DNA from: an archaeon 13_1_40CM_2_52_13
GTDB taxonomy: Archaea; Thermoproteota; Bathyarchaeia; 40CM-2-53-6
Length of the DNA: 38,515 bases
NCBI GenBank assembly: GCA_001919285.1
Contig: MNHO01000011.1
Span: 1 to 38,515, forward strand
Direction: 5' to 3'
The first letter of the stretch is position 1; every line of letters begins with the position of its first letter. Positions 17,676 through 28,109 of this stretch are shown here, one piece after another. The translations under genes were made by a program, and so were the position numbers. The notes under the pieces were generated by a model that did no database searches, was not told the DNA's origin, and saw only the letters and a program-made list of their open reading frames with translations.

Positions 17676-18230
17676 ATGATCAAGAATCGGACACTGATCG
17701 GAGCTCTGGTCGTCTTGGCGGTCGTGGTCGCCGGAGTTGCAGGCTATAGTCTGGGCCACGCTGGTGGTTACGCTTCAGGCTACTCTGATGGATATTCCAA
17801 CGGGAACCCTGACTACAACAAGATACAGGAGAGCATCAAGAGCACGGAGGTCAACTACTATGGCTATCTCCAACTAGTGCTCAGCAAGCTGGCTGTTGAT
17901 TCGCAGAACAAGTCAGCAAAATCGCCTACGGCAGGCTTCGACTCTCTCTACTCGGTGTTCAAGGCAGCTAATGCTTCGTCGAGTGTGTTTGGCCAGAATC
18001 TGACCCTCTGCACTCCCACAGCTAGAGGATACTTCCAGGCGACAGCGACGAATACTGGAAACTCGAATTTTACGAGTCTCTACCAAACGATCTGCTTGTA
18101 CTATCTGAAGCTGGCAAACGACTACACAGGTCCACTGACCTCCTTCACTCTGCAGAATCTAAGCAACGACTTCACGCTCTTGTCCATCAATCTTCTAAAG
18201 ATAGACGATGTCATTCAGAAATATCCCTGA
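17676..18230 (+). CDS. Secreted or membrane-anchored hypothetical protein
   Basis: N-terminal TM/signal (MIKNRTLIGALVVLAVVVAGVAGYSLG) and Gly/Tyr-rich linker. Confidence 0.6.
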   Translation: MIKNRTLIGALVVLAVVVAGVAGYSLGHAGGYASGYSDGYSNGNPDYNKIQESIKSTEVNYYGYLQLVLSKLAVDSQNKSAKSPTAGFDSLYSVFKAANASSSVFGQNLTLCTPTARGYFQATATNTGNSNFTSLYQTICLYYLKLANDYTGPLTSFTLQNLSNDFTLLSINLLKIDDVIQKYP

Positions 18231-18499
18231 GAGGCAGGGTGCTGGTCTCTGATGGAGTCGGGGTGAGAGCCATCGCGGTAGAGCTCATCTCTAGGGGCGA
18301 GGTTGACCTTGGCCTCTCGGCTCAAATGCCGAGGGCTCGGGCGAGGATTCGATGATTTTCTCCAAGAATCTCCGGCCGTGCCATCTATCGCCAGTTAGTG
18401 AGGCCTTAGGAATGAGGATAAGAACTGACTGGCATGATTTGCTTCCCACGGAAAAGTAATCATAACTATGGACGCTAATTCTGACTGGTTGACTGCATC

Positions 18500-18868
18500 A
18501 TGGAAGACGTGAAAATAATTCTCTCAGTGTCATGGATAGCTGTAATGCTGACCTATCTGTTAGGTGACGTCCTCCGAATTTACCCTGGTGACTTCAAACC
18601 CGGCGAAATAGGAGGCAGACCAGTCACCCAGAATCTGTTGCTGGGAATTGCAATACTGATGGCGGTTCCGATCGTCATGGTCTTTCTCTCCTTGACACTG
18701 AGCTATCAGTTGAATCGCTGGGCAAACATAATCGCAGCCATAGTATTTCTTGGCTTCAATCTCATCGGACTGCCAACGTATCCTTCAGCCTATGACACAT
18801 TTTTCATATTTGTAGGACTCGGGTTAAACGTACCGACTGTCTGGTATGCGTGGCAGTGGCAAGGTTAG
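18500..18868 (+). CDS. Membrane protein, about 4 TM
   Basis: Hydrophobic 122-aa ORF. Confidence 0.55.
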   Translation: MEDVKIILSVSWIAVMLTYLLGDVLRIYPGDFKPGEIGGRPVTQNLLLGIAILMAVPIVMVFLSLTLSYQLNRWANIIAAIVFLGFNLIGLPTYPSAYDTFFIFVGLGLNVPTVWYAWQWQG

Positions 18869-18910
18869 CGTGCAAAGCATCCTTTCGCCAGAAATTAGCT
18901 AAGACTGAAA

Positions 18911-19885
18911 ATGAAAGCGATCGTATGCACAAGATACGGGCCTCCAGAAGTTCTCCAGCTCAGAGATGTCGAGAAACCTATTCCCAAAGACAATGAAGTA
19001 CTCATACGGGTCCACGCAGCAACAGTGACAAAAGGAGACTGTGAACTCCGAAGCCTCGAACTACCACTATTGTGGAAGCTCTTTCTGCGAATCGGATTCG
19101 GGATCCGAGCGCCGAGAAAGAAAATACTGGGACAAGAGCTGGCGGGGGAAATAGAATCAGTAGGCAGCGCTGTTACGCTGTTCAAGAAAGGAGACCAGGT
19201 ATTTGCAAATACCGGCCTTCGTCTCGGTGCTTATGCTGAGTACGATTGTCTGCCTGAGAAAGGGCTGGTCGCGATCAAACCTGCCAACATGAGCTATGAA
19301 GAGGCCGCGGCTGTTCCTGTCGGTGGACTTCACGCACTGCAATATCTTAGAAAAGCGAACGTTCAGACCGGACACAAAGTTCTGATCAATGGGGCCGGTG
19401 GAAGCATAGGCACCGTTGCCGTGCAGCTCGCCAAATATTACGGGGCAGAAGTAACTGGCGTAGACAGTATAGAGAAATTGGACACGCTGAGCTCGATTGG
19501 CGCGGACCATGCGATTGATTATACGCGAGAAGATTTCACTGAGAACGGAGAGAAGTATGATGTTATTTTTGACACGGTAGGGAAGAGTCCCTACTCACGC
19601 AGCATTAGATCCCTGAAGGAGAAAGGAATCTATCTCCTGGGTAACCCTGGGCTGTCGCAGATGATTCGAGCGCCATGGACCTCGAGAAGGAGCAGCAAGA
19701 AAGTAATTGGCCGAATGGAGCCGTACAGGACCGAGGATCTGACTTTCCTCAAAGAGCTCATTGAGGCTGGAGAGATAAGATCTGTAATCGACCGACGCTA
19801 TCCGCTAGAAGAAACTATCGAGGCTCATAGGTACGTTGACACAGGGCAAAAGAGAGGAAATGTGGTCATCACCGTGGGAACGTAA
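18911..19885 (+). CDS. Zinc-type/quinone-type MDR oxidoreductase
   Basis: MKAIVCTRYGPPEVLQLRDVEKP, GQELAGEIESVG, VLINGAGGSIGTVAVQLAKYYGAEVTGV. Confidence 0.93.
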   Translation: MKAIVCTRYGPPEVLQLRDVEKPIPKDNEVLIRVHAATVTKGDCELRSLELPLLWKLFLRIGFGIRAPRKKILGQELAGEIESVGSAVTLFKKGDQVFANTGLRLGAYAEYDCLPEKGLVAIKPANMSYEEAAAVPVGGLHALQYLRKANVQTGHKVLINGAGGSIGTVAVQLAKYYGAEVTGVDSIEKLDTLSSIGADHAIDYTREDFTENGEKYDVIFDTVGKSPYSRSIRSLKEKGIYLLGNPGLSQMIRAPWTSRRSSKKVIGRMEPYRTEDLTFLKELIEAGEIRSVIDRRYPLEETIEAHRYVDTGQKRGNVVITVGT

Positions 19886-19982
19886 TACCGACAATTCGTA
19901 GCTAAGGAACCAGTCCAAGCAATTACCGGGAAATGCCGGGTCACTGTTTTCTTAAGTATCTGCGGAGATTGGTAGATGTCTC

Positions 19983-20399
19983 ATGGTCGGTTGGGGTTTT
20001 GCGTTCGGCAGAGGAGTCGTCATACTTCTCTGGACGATTGTCTGGGCGATCGTCGCTGGAATCATAGCGGTACTAATCACCGGTGGGACTCTTGCCGCAG
20101 TCATTCGTGATCCGACCGCTGTGGCGTCGAATCCTATAGGCATCCTTGCCGCGTTTTCCCTCGGAATCTTCCTCGCCGTTTTCATCGCGACTATCGGAGT
20201 CTACGCGAGCATCGTGAAGGTGACGGTGGATGGTGCGCTTTCACAGATGGAGAAATCAGGACGAGTGCAGAGCGGGTCCTCCTCGATCGGGTCCCAACCA
20301 ACACTCGCAGCCCCCTCGCTTAGAAAATACTGCCCGAACTGCGGCACAAGCCTCCCGGGCGGGACGGTCAGGTGTCCCAACTGCGGAGCAAGCTTCTGA
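19983..20399 (+). CDS. Membrane protein with C-terminal zinc ribbon
   Basis: Two TM-like segments, then YCPNCGTSLPGGTVRCPNCGASF. Confidence 0.7.
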   Translation: MVGWGFAFGRGVVILLWTIVWAIVAGIIAVLITGGTLAAVIRDPTAVASNPIGILAAFSLGIFLAVFIATIGVYASIVKVTVDGALSQMEKSGRVQSGSSSIGSQPTLAAPSLRKYCPNCGTSLPGGTVRCPNCGASF

Positions 20400-20478
20400 G
20401 AATAGCCTGGACCAAATTCTGTGCTATTCCTCTAGTTTCCTCGCTTGCCGAGAGCCCGTGGTTAGTGATATGAGGCGG

Positions 20479-20685
20479 CTACCGCGGCTCTTCCAAAACA
20501 AGCACTGATATCGACGGAGTGACCGCTCCAATCGCAGCTAGAAAAGCTCCAAGGATGACACCTGGCCCGAAGTTTGTTGATCCCACCTGAGCGATCGTCT
20601 GCCCCGTGATGGAAATCGAGAGGTCAAAGACGGCGATAGAAACGCCCGCCATTGCTAGTGCTATTCCTCGGAACGGTTTCAACAA
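20479..20685 (-). CDS. Small membrane protein
   Basis: 68 aa with two hydrophobic segments. Confidence 0.4.
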   Translation of the reverse strand: MLKPFRGIALAMAGVSIAVFDLSISITGQTIAQVGSTNFGPGVILGAFLAAIGAVTPSISVLVLEEPR

Positions 20686-20819
20686 CTATCCCGGTCGAAA
20701 TTTTCTCGACGTTGTTGGGGATTGCTTATGTGATTTCCAGAATCGCAATTTGTCCTGCGGGTTCTCTGCACGAAACAGGGCATAATCGTAATTAGTTCAG
20801 TCCGAATGTCCGCGTATGT

Positions 20820-21677
20820 ATGGCTCAGGCGAATCATTCGAGCCTCCAACCAGAGGGACGGAGGTCCAGTCGTAGTCTCTTCTTGGCATTCCTCGCCGCG
20901 GGCGGTGGCACAATCCTACTTGCCGATAACTTGGGGGATGCCTTGGGCGTCGTTGCGCCCGTCTTCTTCGGCCTCGCATATTACCTCATGTATCGGTCGT
21001 CTCGTCTCAGACGCTTCTCAAGCATCACGTACGCCTTCTTTGTGTTTGCTCTCGTAATCTCGGTTCGACACTTGGTATTGGACAGCTCTTCCGTCAATGG
21101 TCTTCTCTCTTCCCTTAATGGCCTCGTTCTCTACCAGGTGATTGACACTTCTGTAGTGTTCGCGCCAGTGATCCTGCTAGTCCTAGCAAATGGTGGGACC
21201 CTTGGCTCGCTCTTTCTCCAGAAGGGGAATCTGCGATTGGGCCTCGGCATCGCCGTTCCAGTTTTCCTTATCTTCCTAGTTGTCTCGTTTGTCATCGAAC
21301 AAGCACTGGCGCCTTCGTTCGGGATCAAAGGCGTGGGTCTTCCCTTCGTACTTTCCCTAGCCCCATACCTCTCGATCGTTGCTCTCCTCAACGGGCCAAA
21401 GGAAGAACTACTTTATCGAGGGCTCTTCCTTCAACGGTACGACGCCTTCGTTCCGAAGCGAAGCACCAACCTCCTTTCGACGATCGTTTTCGCTCTCTCA
21501 GTCGTTGAACCCGAATACTTTGCTCAACTCGTAGGTGCGGTCCTAGTCGCCCTCGTCGGAGGCCTTCTCTTCGTGAGGCTGATGCGCGAGACGAACAGCA
21601 TTATCGGATCCGGCATCTGCGAAGGTGCCTCTACAATCCCTATCTATCTTATTGTGATTCTAACGCTCGTTCACTAG
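20820..21677 (+). CDS. CPBP-family intramembrane metalloprotease-like protein
   Basis: Multi-TM; GPKEELLYRGLFLQRYD matches the EExxxR motif. Confidence 0.75.
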   Translation: MAQANHSSLQPEGRRSSRSLFLAFLAAGGGTILLADNLGDALGVVAPVFFGLAYYLMYRSSRLRRFSSITYAFFVFALVISVRHLVLDSSSVNGLLSSLNGLVLYQVIDTSVVFAPVILLVLANGGTLGSLFLQKGNLRLGLGIAVPVFLIFLVVSFVIEQALAPSFGIKGVGLPFVLSLAPYLSIVALLNGPKEELLYRGLFLQRYDAFVPKRSTNLLSTIVFALSVVEPEYFAQLVGAVLVALVGGLLFVRLMRETNSIIGSGICEGASTIPIYLIVILTLVH

Positions 21678-21752
21678 GCAATGGAGCTCAGATTTGATTT
21701 CTACACATCTAATTGGAGCGAATTATCCATTCAACCAGGGATTCTCTGAGTG

Positions 21753-22388
21753 CTAGACGCGCACGCTGATTGAGTGCCATTCGCCGGGAACTATGTATGT
21801 CCGGAAGTGTGGAGCTCTTACGAGCCGTGTCAAATAGGACTGGATCGCCAGCTTGCCCGGCAATCTTCCGTCCCAGCGTCCAAAGAGTGGGTTGAGATTC
21901 GCGGTTACGACAATGCTACCCGGACGCGTGAGACGGCGAAGATGCGGTATGTATCGTGGATATTCCCGCCAGTCACCGTCCAGAAACACAACATCGTAGC
22001 GGCCCTTCAGCCTAGGAAGGATATTTTGTCCCCGCCCGCGTATGACAGTGATGCGCTCGGAGAGATCTCGGTCCTGGAATGCTTTCTCTGCTAGGATAGC
22101 ATGCTGCGGATTCCCTTCAATTGTGTCTACATGACAATCGGGTCCTGCCGCCGAAGCCATCACGGCTGCGGTGTACCCGTGGCCACAGCCGACCTCTAGT
22201 ATTCGTCGCGCGTGTGTCAGAGACGCGATCACTGACCACAGAGGCGCCTGCAACGGGTCGCTAGGGTACATGTCGCAATCCTGCCCGTGTTTGCGCCGGT
22301 GCTGGTTCGACAATCGGTACAGGTCAAGATGAATATCCGCGCGACCAGCGTAAATTTTCATGAGAAGTTGTTCAACGCCTTTCTTCAA
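21753..22388 (-). CDS. Class I SAM-dependent O-methyltransferase
   Basis: RRILEVGCGHGYTAAVMASAAGPDCHVDTIEGNP, YDVVFLDGDWREYPRYI. Confidence 0.85.
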   Translation of the reverse strand: MKKGVEQLLMKIYAGRADIHLDLYRLSNQHRRKHGQDCDMYPSDPLQAPLWSVIASLTHARRILEVGCGHGYTAAVMASAAGPDCHVDTIEGNPQHAILAEKAFQDRDLSERITVIRGRGQNILPRLKGRYDVVFLDGDWREYPRYIPHLRRLTRPGSIVVTANLNPLFGRWDGRLPGKLAIQSYLTRLVRAPHFRTYIVPGEWHSISVRV

Positions 22389-22540
22389 GATCTCATCCTC
22401 CCTCCCATAGCTCAGAATTTCAACGCGAACTAATCGAAGCTGTAGGATAGGCTGCGGTTAAAGGCTTGGAATGTCCCGCGGGCCCACTGACACTCCTCTC
22501 AGAAATTCTTAAACCGATGAGGGTGGCACAATAGAACAGC

Positions 22541-23014
22541 ATGCAATCTGTTACTAGCAAACCAAACCCCACTCCTCAAGACTACGGAACCGTCACACCG
22601 TACTTGATCGTAGATGGAGTACCGAGACTGATCGATTTCTTGAGAGAGACTTTCCACGCAGAAGAGAGGGCACGTATCAACGACAAGAAAGACCATGTAG
22701 GCCATGCCGAGATCAAGATTGGCAACACCATAGTCATGATGGCCGATTCCACCCCTCAATACAATCCGATACCGAGCCAGCTGTACGTCTATGTTGAGAA
22801 TGTGGACGAGACCTACAGACAAGGCTTGAAAGCTGGCGGAACCTCTGAACAAGAACCCACAACGCAGTTCTACGGCGACCGTACCGCCGCGGTGAAGGAT
22901 CCGACCGGAAACATTTGGTGGATTGCCAGCCGCGTCGAAGAGGTGTCCTCCGAAGAAATGGAGAAGCGCATGAAGGGCCGAGGCTTCACAGCCGACACTT
23001 CAACTCCCGCCTAG
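22541..23014 (+). CDS. VOC/glyoxalase (PhnB-like) protein
   Basis: VTPYLIVDGVPRLIDFLRETF...HAEIKIGNTIVMMAD...YVYVENVDETYRQGLKAGGT...YGDRTAAVKDPTGNIWWIA. Confidence 0.9.
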   Translation: MQSVTSKPNPTPQDYGTVTPYLIVDGVPRLIDFLRETFHAEERARINDKKDHVGHAEIKIGNTIVMMADSTPQYNPIPSQLYVYVENVDETYRQGLKAGGTSEQEPTTQFYGDRTAAVKDPTGNIWWIASRVEEVSSEEMEKRMKGRGFTADTSTPA

Positions 23015-23024
23015 AAGCTTGTTA

Positions 23025-23570
23025 CTAGGGTCCCTTGAGTATTCTGATAGCTTTCTTGAGTAGCTCGTCGGCTTTTTCGTAATCTGACACTCCCAATGCT
23101 TCAACAACTATCTGTTTTCTCTTTTTCGACTCCTTGACCTTGACCCGAATTTCCGGTAGCTTTGTGCTGAGGAGACCAAGTGTTTCCGCCCGGAATTCTT
23201 CTCTGGAGATGGATATTCTCTTTGTCGTTCGCAGATATCTGTAGGTTGTTTCAATAAGCTGCCGCCCCATAGAAACTGCGTCCTCTGAATCGATTGGAAG
23301 TCTGACCCAGCCATAGCCTCCGTACTCCGGATGAGGAATCGTTCCAGGCACTTCCCTGACGATGGCGTCAACATTGTTCCAGACGAATGTTTCGAGAAAG
23401 ACATGGTCTCTTGTCGGGTGAAAGTGGCAGAAGAATCTCTTCCGGAAAAAGAATGCTTCCCCACCAAACCTCGTCCCCGTCATGACACCAGGCAGCTTCA
23501 ACAGCAGCTCTCGGAGTTGGTCAGACGGCGTCTGGCTCGACCCTTGATGCGGAGCCAAGGTTTGGGTCAC
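23025..23570 (-). CDS. Hypothetical, MmcQ/YjbR- or luciferase-domain-like
   Basis: FGGEAFFFRKRFFCHFHPTRDHVFLETFVW...HPEYGGYGWVRLPIDSEDA; family assignment uncertain. Confidence 0.45.
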   Translation of the reverse strand: MTQTLAPHQGSSQTPSDQLRELLLKLPGVMTGTRFGGEAFFFRKRFFCHFHPTRDHVFLETFVWNNVDAIVREVPGTIPHPEYGGYGWVRLPIDSEDAVSMGRQLIETTYRYLRTTKRISISREEFRAETLGLLSTKLPEIRVKVKESKKRKQIVVEALGVSDYEKADELLKKAIRILKGP

Positions 23571-23720
23571 GGCTCAGTCATACTCTCGACGAAACGTAAA
23601 AGCTTCATTCGCCAGAACCCTTGCGGCTGCTTGAACTGTCATCCTGCTCAAAATAGCTGAAGTCTATCAACACGGGTTTCCGAAAAGCTAAGATATCCCG
23701 GCCACAAGTACCGACAAGGA

Positions 23721-25067
23721 ATGAATGCGAGTCTTCCTCTGAGAAATCTTGCGATCATACTCATTATCTCAGTACTCTTCTCAGCCGTAGGGCTGCCCGT
23801 CAAGACAAACGGAGCTTCCAACCCCCTCGCAGCCTTCACATACGAGTCGTGCATTGCCTGCGTCCCACCCGGCGACTTGGTCTCCTTCAACGGCAACTGG
23901 AGCACGAGCAGCACTTCTATCGTTTCGTACGTCTGGGACTTTGGCGACGGCTCGCCCCCGGTTAAGACGAGTGGCCCGATGACGAGTCATCTCTACGGAG
24001 GTGCACTGGCTAAATGGCAGGTAACTCTGACGGTGCAGGACTCGGCGGGCCTGAAAGATACGACTAGTCAGTTGGTTCTTTTTGAGACGGTCCCACGCTA
24101 TGGCTTCCAGCCGACAAGTCCAGTTGTTGGCCAGCAGATAACGTTCAACGCGTCAGACAGCATATCCTACAACTCTACTAGTCCGATCAAGAATTACGAC
24201 TGGAGCTTCGGAGACGGGACCAGCGGAACGGGAGCGATAATTACTCACTCCTACTCGACAGAGTCCAGCTACAGGATCGTCCTCACATTACTCACTTCAT
24301 ATGGCGACCCTTCCGTGTCCAAGACCCTCACGGTAGGACAGTCAAAACCGAACGTCTTCTATGGAGTGATAACTGACAAGGACACGTACGCCCCGAGCGA
24401 CACTGTGCATGCTAAGCTTAACGCGACAAACCAGGGAACTCAGCCCGCAGCATTCATCTTCACAGATGCCTGCAGCGGCTTCCAGTTCCAGATCACCGAC
24501 TCCACCGGCAGCCTAGTCTACACAAACGTGCCGCCCCCCTCCGCACTCTGCGTCCAGGTCATAACCGTCATCACTATCCAGCCCGGCCAGACGTTGACGG
24601 TCGGAAGGCTGGATTGGAAACAGGTGAATCAGCAAGGACAGCCAGTCCCGCCCGGGTCGTATATCATCACCGGAGTCATCCACTATCAGAGCACGTACCA
24701 GACCACACCCGTCGCGTCAAAGATCATCACGATCCAGGCGCCTGACTTCCAGCTCGCCGTCAGCCCAGCATCGGTCGTAATAGCCAAAGGCTCCACGATA
24801 ACACTCACGATAACAGTATCGGCCGTGAGCGCATTCACAGGCGCCGTCAACCTATCTGCAACAATCCAACCTGTCAACAAGCATCCCCCAGCACTCTCAC
24901 CTATCAACACCGTAACCTTGACAGCCGCAAGCCCTACAGGCACAGCCAGCCTAACCATTGCCACAACACGATCCACAAACAGCGGGACCTACACGCTTAC
25001 GATTACAGGAACCAGTGGAACCACAATCCACTCTAACACGGCAACCATCACGGTAACCAGCAAGTAG
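23721..25067 (+). CDS. Secreted PKD-domain protein with C-terminal Ig-like domain
   Basis: Signal peptide; VSYVWDFGDGSPPVKTSGPMTSHLY and IKNYDWSFGDGTSGTGAIITHSY (two PKD repeats). Confidence 0.85.
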   Translation: MNASLPLRNLAIILIISVLFSAVGLPVKTNGASNPLAAFTYESCIACVPPGDLVSFNGNWSTSSTSIVSYVWDFGDGSPPVKTSGPMTSHLYGGALAKWQVTLTVQDSAGLKDTTSQLVLFETVPRYGFQPTSPVVGQQITFNASDSISYNSTSPIKNYDWSFGDGTSGTGAIITHSYSTESSYRIVLTLLTSYGDPSVSKTLTVGQSKPNVFYGVITDKDTYAPSDTVHAKLNATNQGTQPAAFIFTDACSGFQFQITDSTGSLVYTNVPPPSALCVQVITVITIQPGQTLTVGRLDWKQVNQQGQPVPPGSYIITGVIHYQSTYQTTPVASKIITIQAPDFQLAVSPASVVIAKGSTITLTITVSAVSAFTGAVNLSATIQPVNKHPPALSPINTVTLTAASPTGTASLTIATTRSTNSGTYTLTITGTSGTTIHSNTATITVTSK

Positions 25068-25271
25068 CCGGCCGAAAAAAGGAGAATTCCTGAATCTTTC
25101 GTGGACGACCAACACCTCAATCCCATACGGATGGGACGGGACCTAAGAACCAAACTACAACACGAATCGATCAGCGATAGTTCGCGTAGGTGTCGCATCG
25201 GTTCGGGCTCACGCTTTCTAGCGGAACCTAGATTGTCGACCGTGGTGCTCTTTGACAGGGGCCCAGTTCTA

Positions 25272-27101
25272 TTAGTTTGAGGTACCTATCTTCTTGTCCA
25301 GAAATTCGATGATCGCTTTGTACTGGAGGACCAGGTTCCCTGTCTTCTGGAATCCGTGTCCTTCATCCCAGATGACATTCATCTCAAAGTCTTTTCCCAA
25401 TTCACGGAGTCTATCAGCGTACTTCTGGACTGGAGCCAATGGGCATCGTGAGTCGTTGCCTCTATGCCATATGAGCAATGGAGCCTTCACGTTCTGGGCG
25501 AAGTTTATCGCAGACCGGTCGTAGTAGAGTCCCGGGTTCTCTTCCGGTTTTCCAAAGTATCTCTCGATGAAACTCTTGAAGGCAGCGTCGGATAGCTCGT
25601 ACATTTCCTTCCAGTCTGTGATGCCGACAACCGCTGCGCTAGCAGCCCAGTAGTCGGGTATTTTTGTGGTGGCGAGGAATGTCATGAAGCCACCATAGCT
25701 TGCTCCTACTAGAGCGATCTTCGACGGGTCCACGTCTGCTCGGGTCTTGATGTATTTCGCGGCTTCCTCAACGTCTCTGAGATCTGCGCCCCCGCAATCA
25801 CGTATGTTGAGGTTCTGGAACTCGACGCCATAACCGGTGCTCCCGCGTATGTTTGGCGCGAAGAGCGTGTATCCTGCGACTAGGAAGGATTGGATGGCAG
25901 GGTTCCAGACGTCTGCAACTTCCCAGGCGGGGCCTCCGTGGATCCAGAGGACGCAGGGTCTCCCTCCCTCCTGTTTTACGGGTTTGAGGAACCATCCATG
26001 TATGGGTCGACCGTCGAAGGATCCGTAGACAACGGGCTCAGCTCTACCGAGTGGCAGGTCTGAGAAATGTTCGTTCAGCGTCTCCACTCTTCCACTCTTC
26101 AGATCGTATCTGGACAGGGTGGGCGGGCTGGAGAGGGAGGACCAGGAGAAGACGAAATACTCGCCTGACTTGGCTACTTTCACCGAAGTGCCGAAGAAGC
26201 CAGCGTGGTAGCCTTCCGGTAAGGGAATCTCTCTAGGGGCTTCGGATGCGTCGATCGGTTCGATGTAGAGCCGGGTTCTTCCGTTGTTCGTGGCGAGGTA
26301 GTAGATGGATCTGCCGTCGGGCATCCATGCGAAGACTGGGAAGTCGAGGCCGAGTTCTGCGCCGTTGAGGTAGCTGAGTTCGTGGGTGTCTGTTTTGTAG
26401 ACTGCGAGTTCGTATCGTCCTCTCGCGTCCGTCTTGAATAGTATCCAGGGCTCAGAAGGGTGCCATCCGCTGTTTGTGTTCTCCGAGTCCGGCTTGGGCG
26501 TGTATATTACAGGCTCATGTTCTCTTTCTGGGGATAGGAATACAAGTTCTAGCGCTGTGGGGTGTTCTGTAGTCTTGGCGCAGACACAGATTCTTGAATC
26601 ATCCTTCGACCATTCGGGGTTGAAGAGCTCCTGTCTGTTCTGGTAGATCTGCGTGTGCTGACCGTTGCTGGAGTCGATGGTCCAGACGCTGCAAGCTTCT
26701 TGGGTTGCTCCTGCGAGGGCGATCCTATCATCGGCGTTTGACCAGTTGAAGTTGAAAGCGCGGGTCGAGGGTAGCCTTGTGAGCTGTTCTTCTTCCTCGC
26801 CTTCTTCTAGGGGAACTGTGAAGAGCTGATGTTCCTCTCTTCCGCCAAAATCTCTGGAGAAGCAGACAGATTCCGAGTCGTTCGAGATGCGAGCCCAGGC
26901 TACTCGTTCCTTTCCGTGAGAGACGGGGCGTAATCGGCCTCCTCTCACATCCAAGGCTGCTAGCTGGTAGGACCCGGTCCTGTTGGAGAGCGCAAGCGCA
27001 GTCTTGCCATCCCTCGAAAGGTCGAAGAGCTCGATGTCAGGAGTCTCGATGACGCGCTGAACGTAAATCAGCTTCGGTGAGACGAGAACAGGCTCTGTCA
27101 T
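25272..27101 (-). CDS. S9-family prolyl oligopeptidase/acylaminoacyl-peptidase
   Basis: Beta-propeller N-term; WIHGGPAWE, GASYGGFMT (Ser nucleophile), RGNDSRCPLAPVQ, DEGHGF. Start set at MTEPV with TATA-like TATTTATC 27-35 bp upstream. Confidence 0.92.
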   Translation of the reverse strand: MTEPVLVSPKLIYVQRVIETPDIELFDLSRDGKTALALSNRTGSYQLAALDVRGGRLRPVSHGKERVAWARISNDSESVCFSRDFGGREEHQLFTVPLEEGEEEEQLTRLPSTRAFNFNWSNADDRIALAGATQEACSVWTIDSSNGQHTQIYQNRQELFNPEWSKDDSRICVCAKTTEHPTALELVFLSPEREHEPVIYTPKPDSENTNSGWHPSEPWILFKTDARGRYELAVYKTDTHELSYLNGAELGLDFPVFAWMPDGRSIYYLATNNGRTRLYIEPIDASEAPREIPLPEGYHAGFFGTSVKVAKSGEYFVFSWSSLSSPPTLSRYDLKSGRVETLNEHFSDLPLGRAEPVVYGSFDGRPIHGWFLKPVKQEGGRPCVLWIHGGPAWEVADVWNPAIQSFLVAGYTLFAPNIRGSTGYGVEFQNLNIRDCGGADLRDVEEAAKYIKTRADVDPSKIALVGASYGGFMTFLATTKIPDYWAASAAVVGITDWKEMYELSDAAFKSFIERYFGKPEENPGLYYDRSAINFAQNVKAPLLIWHRGNDSRCPLAPVQKYADRLRELGKDFEMNVIWDEGHGFQKTGNLVLQYKAIIEFLDKKIGTSN

Positions 27102-27450
27102 AACAAGGCCAGAAACGGCCCAGATGTTGTATTTATCGAGTGCTAACACACACGAAACCCGAAACATAGCTCATCGATGGGCGAATCATACCGCACACCC
27201 AATATCCCAAGAACCTAGGAATTCCCCGCGAAAGCAACTTGTGCATCGCGAGACTGGCACGCATACCTCTTCTTCCGGGCTCTGATTGCTAGCAGGAACT
27301 TAACAGGGTTCGGTCAACAACCCCTTCGCGTCTCTCTGCCATCCAGCAGATATCATCATCGACATAGAATCCTAGATTGTTTTCTGGCCGTTTTCCTTAG
27401 CACCCTCAGGCTAATCAGCATAAACAGCCTCGGCGGTAACGGCAGGTTGA

Positions 27451-27663
27451 AGCGTCAAAACGGAGAGGTACCGAGACTGGCAAGGATTGAGCGAGACCGT
27501 CCGTGACCTTGTGCGTCAGATGCTCAGATTGCACTTCGATGACGCCACCATAGTCTTCCACCTCAAATCGGCCAAGATTCGCAACGCCCAGAAGATCCTG
27601 GACAGTGTCCTGGAAGAGGCGCAGCGAGAAGCAATAGCACGATTAAGCTCAAGAAACCACTAG
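27451..27663 (+). pseudogene. Short open frame without a good start; possible gene remnant
   Basis: SVKTERYRDWQGLSETVRDLVRQMLRLHFDDATIVFHLKSAKIRNAQKILDSVLEEAQREAIARLSSRNH*; in-frame GTG at 27511 and ATG at 27520. Confidence 0.35.
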
Positions 27664-27671
27664 ACGTCGGG

Positions 27672-28102
27672 TCAGCTGTGTGATAGCCGGTTGAGGACAT
27701 GAAAGCCTAGGGCTCCGAAGTCTGCGTCGTAAGAGAAAATGTCAGAGATGAAATGTTTCTTCGCCAAGAAAGCAATCGTAGAATCCGTGAAGCTGAGGGC
27801 CACGTCTGATCTCTGCTTGTAGAGTTCCCAGGATCCCGTCAGCGCTTCGTCGTCGGTTTTGAGGAGGATTACTGTTTTCGATGCGAGGATGTCTGTTCCC
27901 AGTCGTACTGAGAGCTTGTGGTTTCGTGTTCTCGCCCTCAAGAGCGTGACGGCCTCGTCCATGACATAGTCTGAGGTGTAGAGGCTTCTGTAACCTGTGT
28001 CTTGTCTCGCAATTTTTCGGAAGGTATCGACGGTGGATGGATGGTCTCTGTCGCGCTTTTGTAAAACGCTGAGAGCGGTCCAGTATCGATGAAGAGCCTC
28101 AG
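27672..28102 (-). pseudogene. vapC: VapC-like PIN-domain toxin, frameshifted
   Basis: LRLFIDTGPLSAFYK(S) in one frame and RDRDHPSTVDTFRKIARQDTGYRSLYTSDYVMDEAVTLLRARTRN...FTDSTIAFLAKKHFISDIFSYDADFGALGFHVLNRL in another. The switch is at the ttttacaaaagcgcgac stretch (about 28060). There is no ATG/GTG/TTG at the expected start. Confidence 0.75.
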
Positions 28103-28109
28103 CTAGGGC

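Noticed and set aside
18230-18480. tRNA or snoRNA in the 18.2-18.5 kb gap
   Set aside because: No cloverleaf, T-loop GTTC/AATC consensus or clear C/D boxes could be recognised by eye.
27102-27167. MFRVS... N-terminal extension of the S9 peptidase
   Set aside because: The extension contains the TATA-like element 27-35 bp upstream of MTEPV; similar MFRVS strings upstream of other genes reflect a shared DNA element rather than protein.
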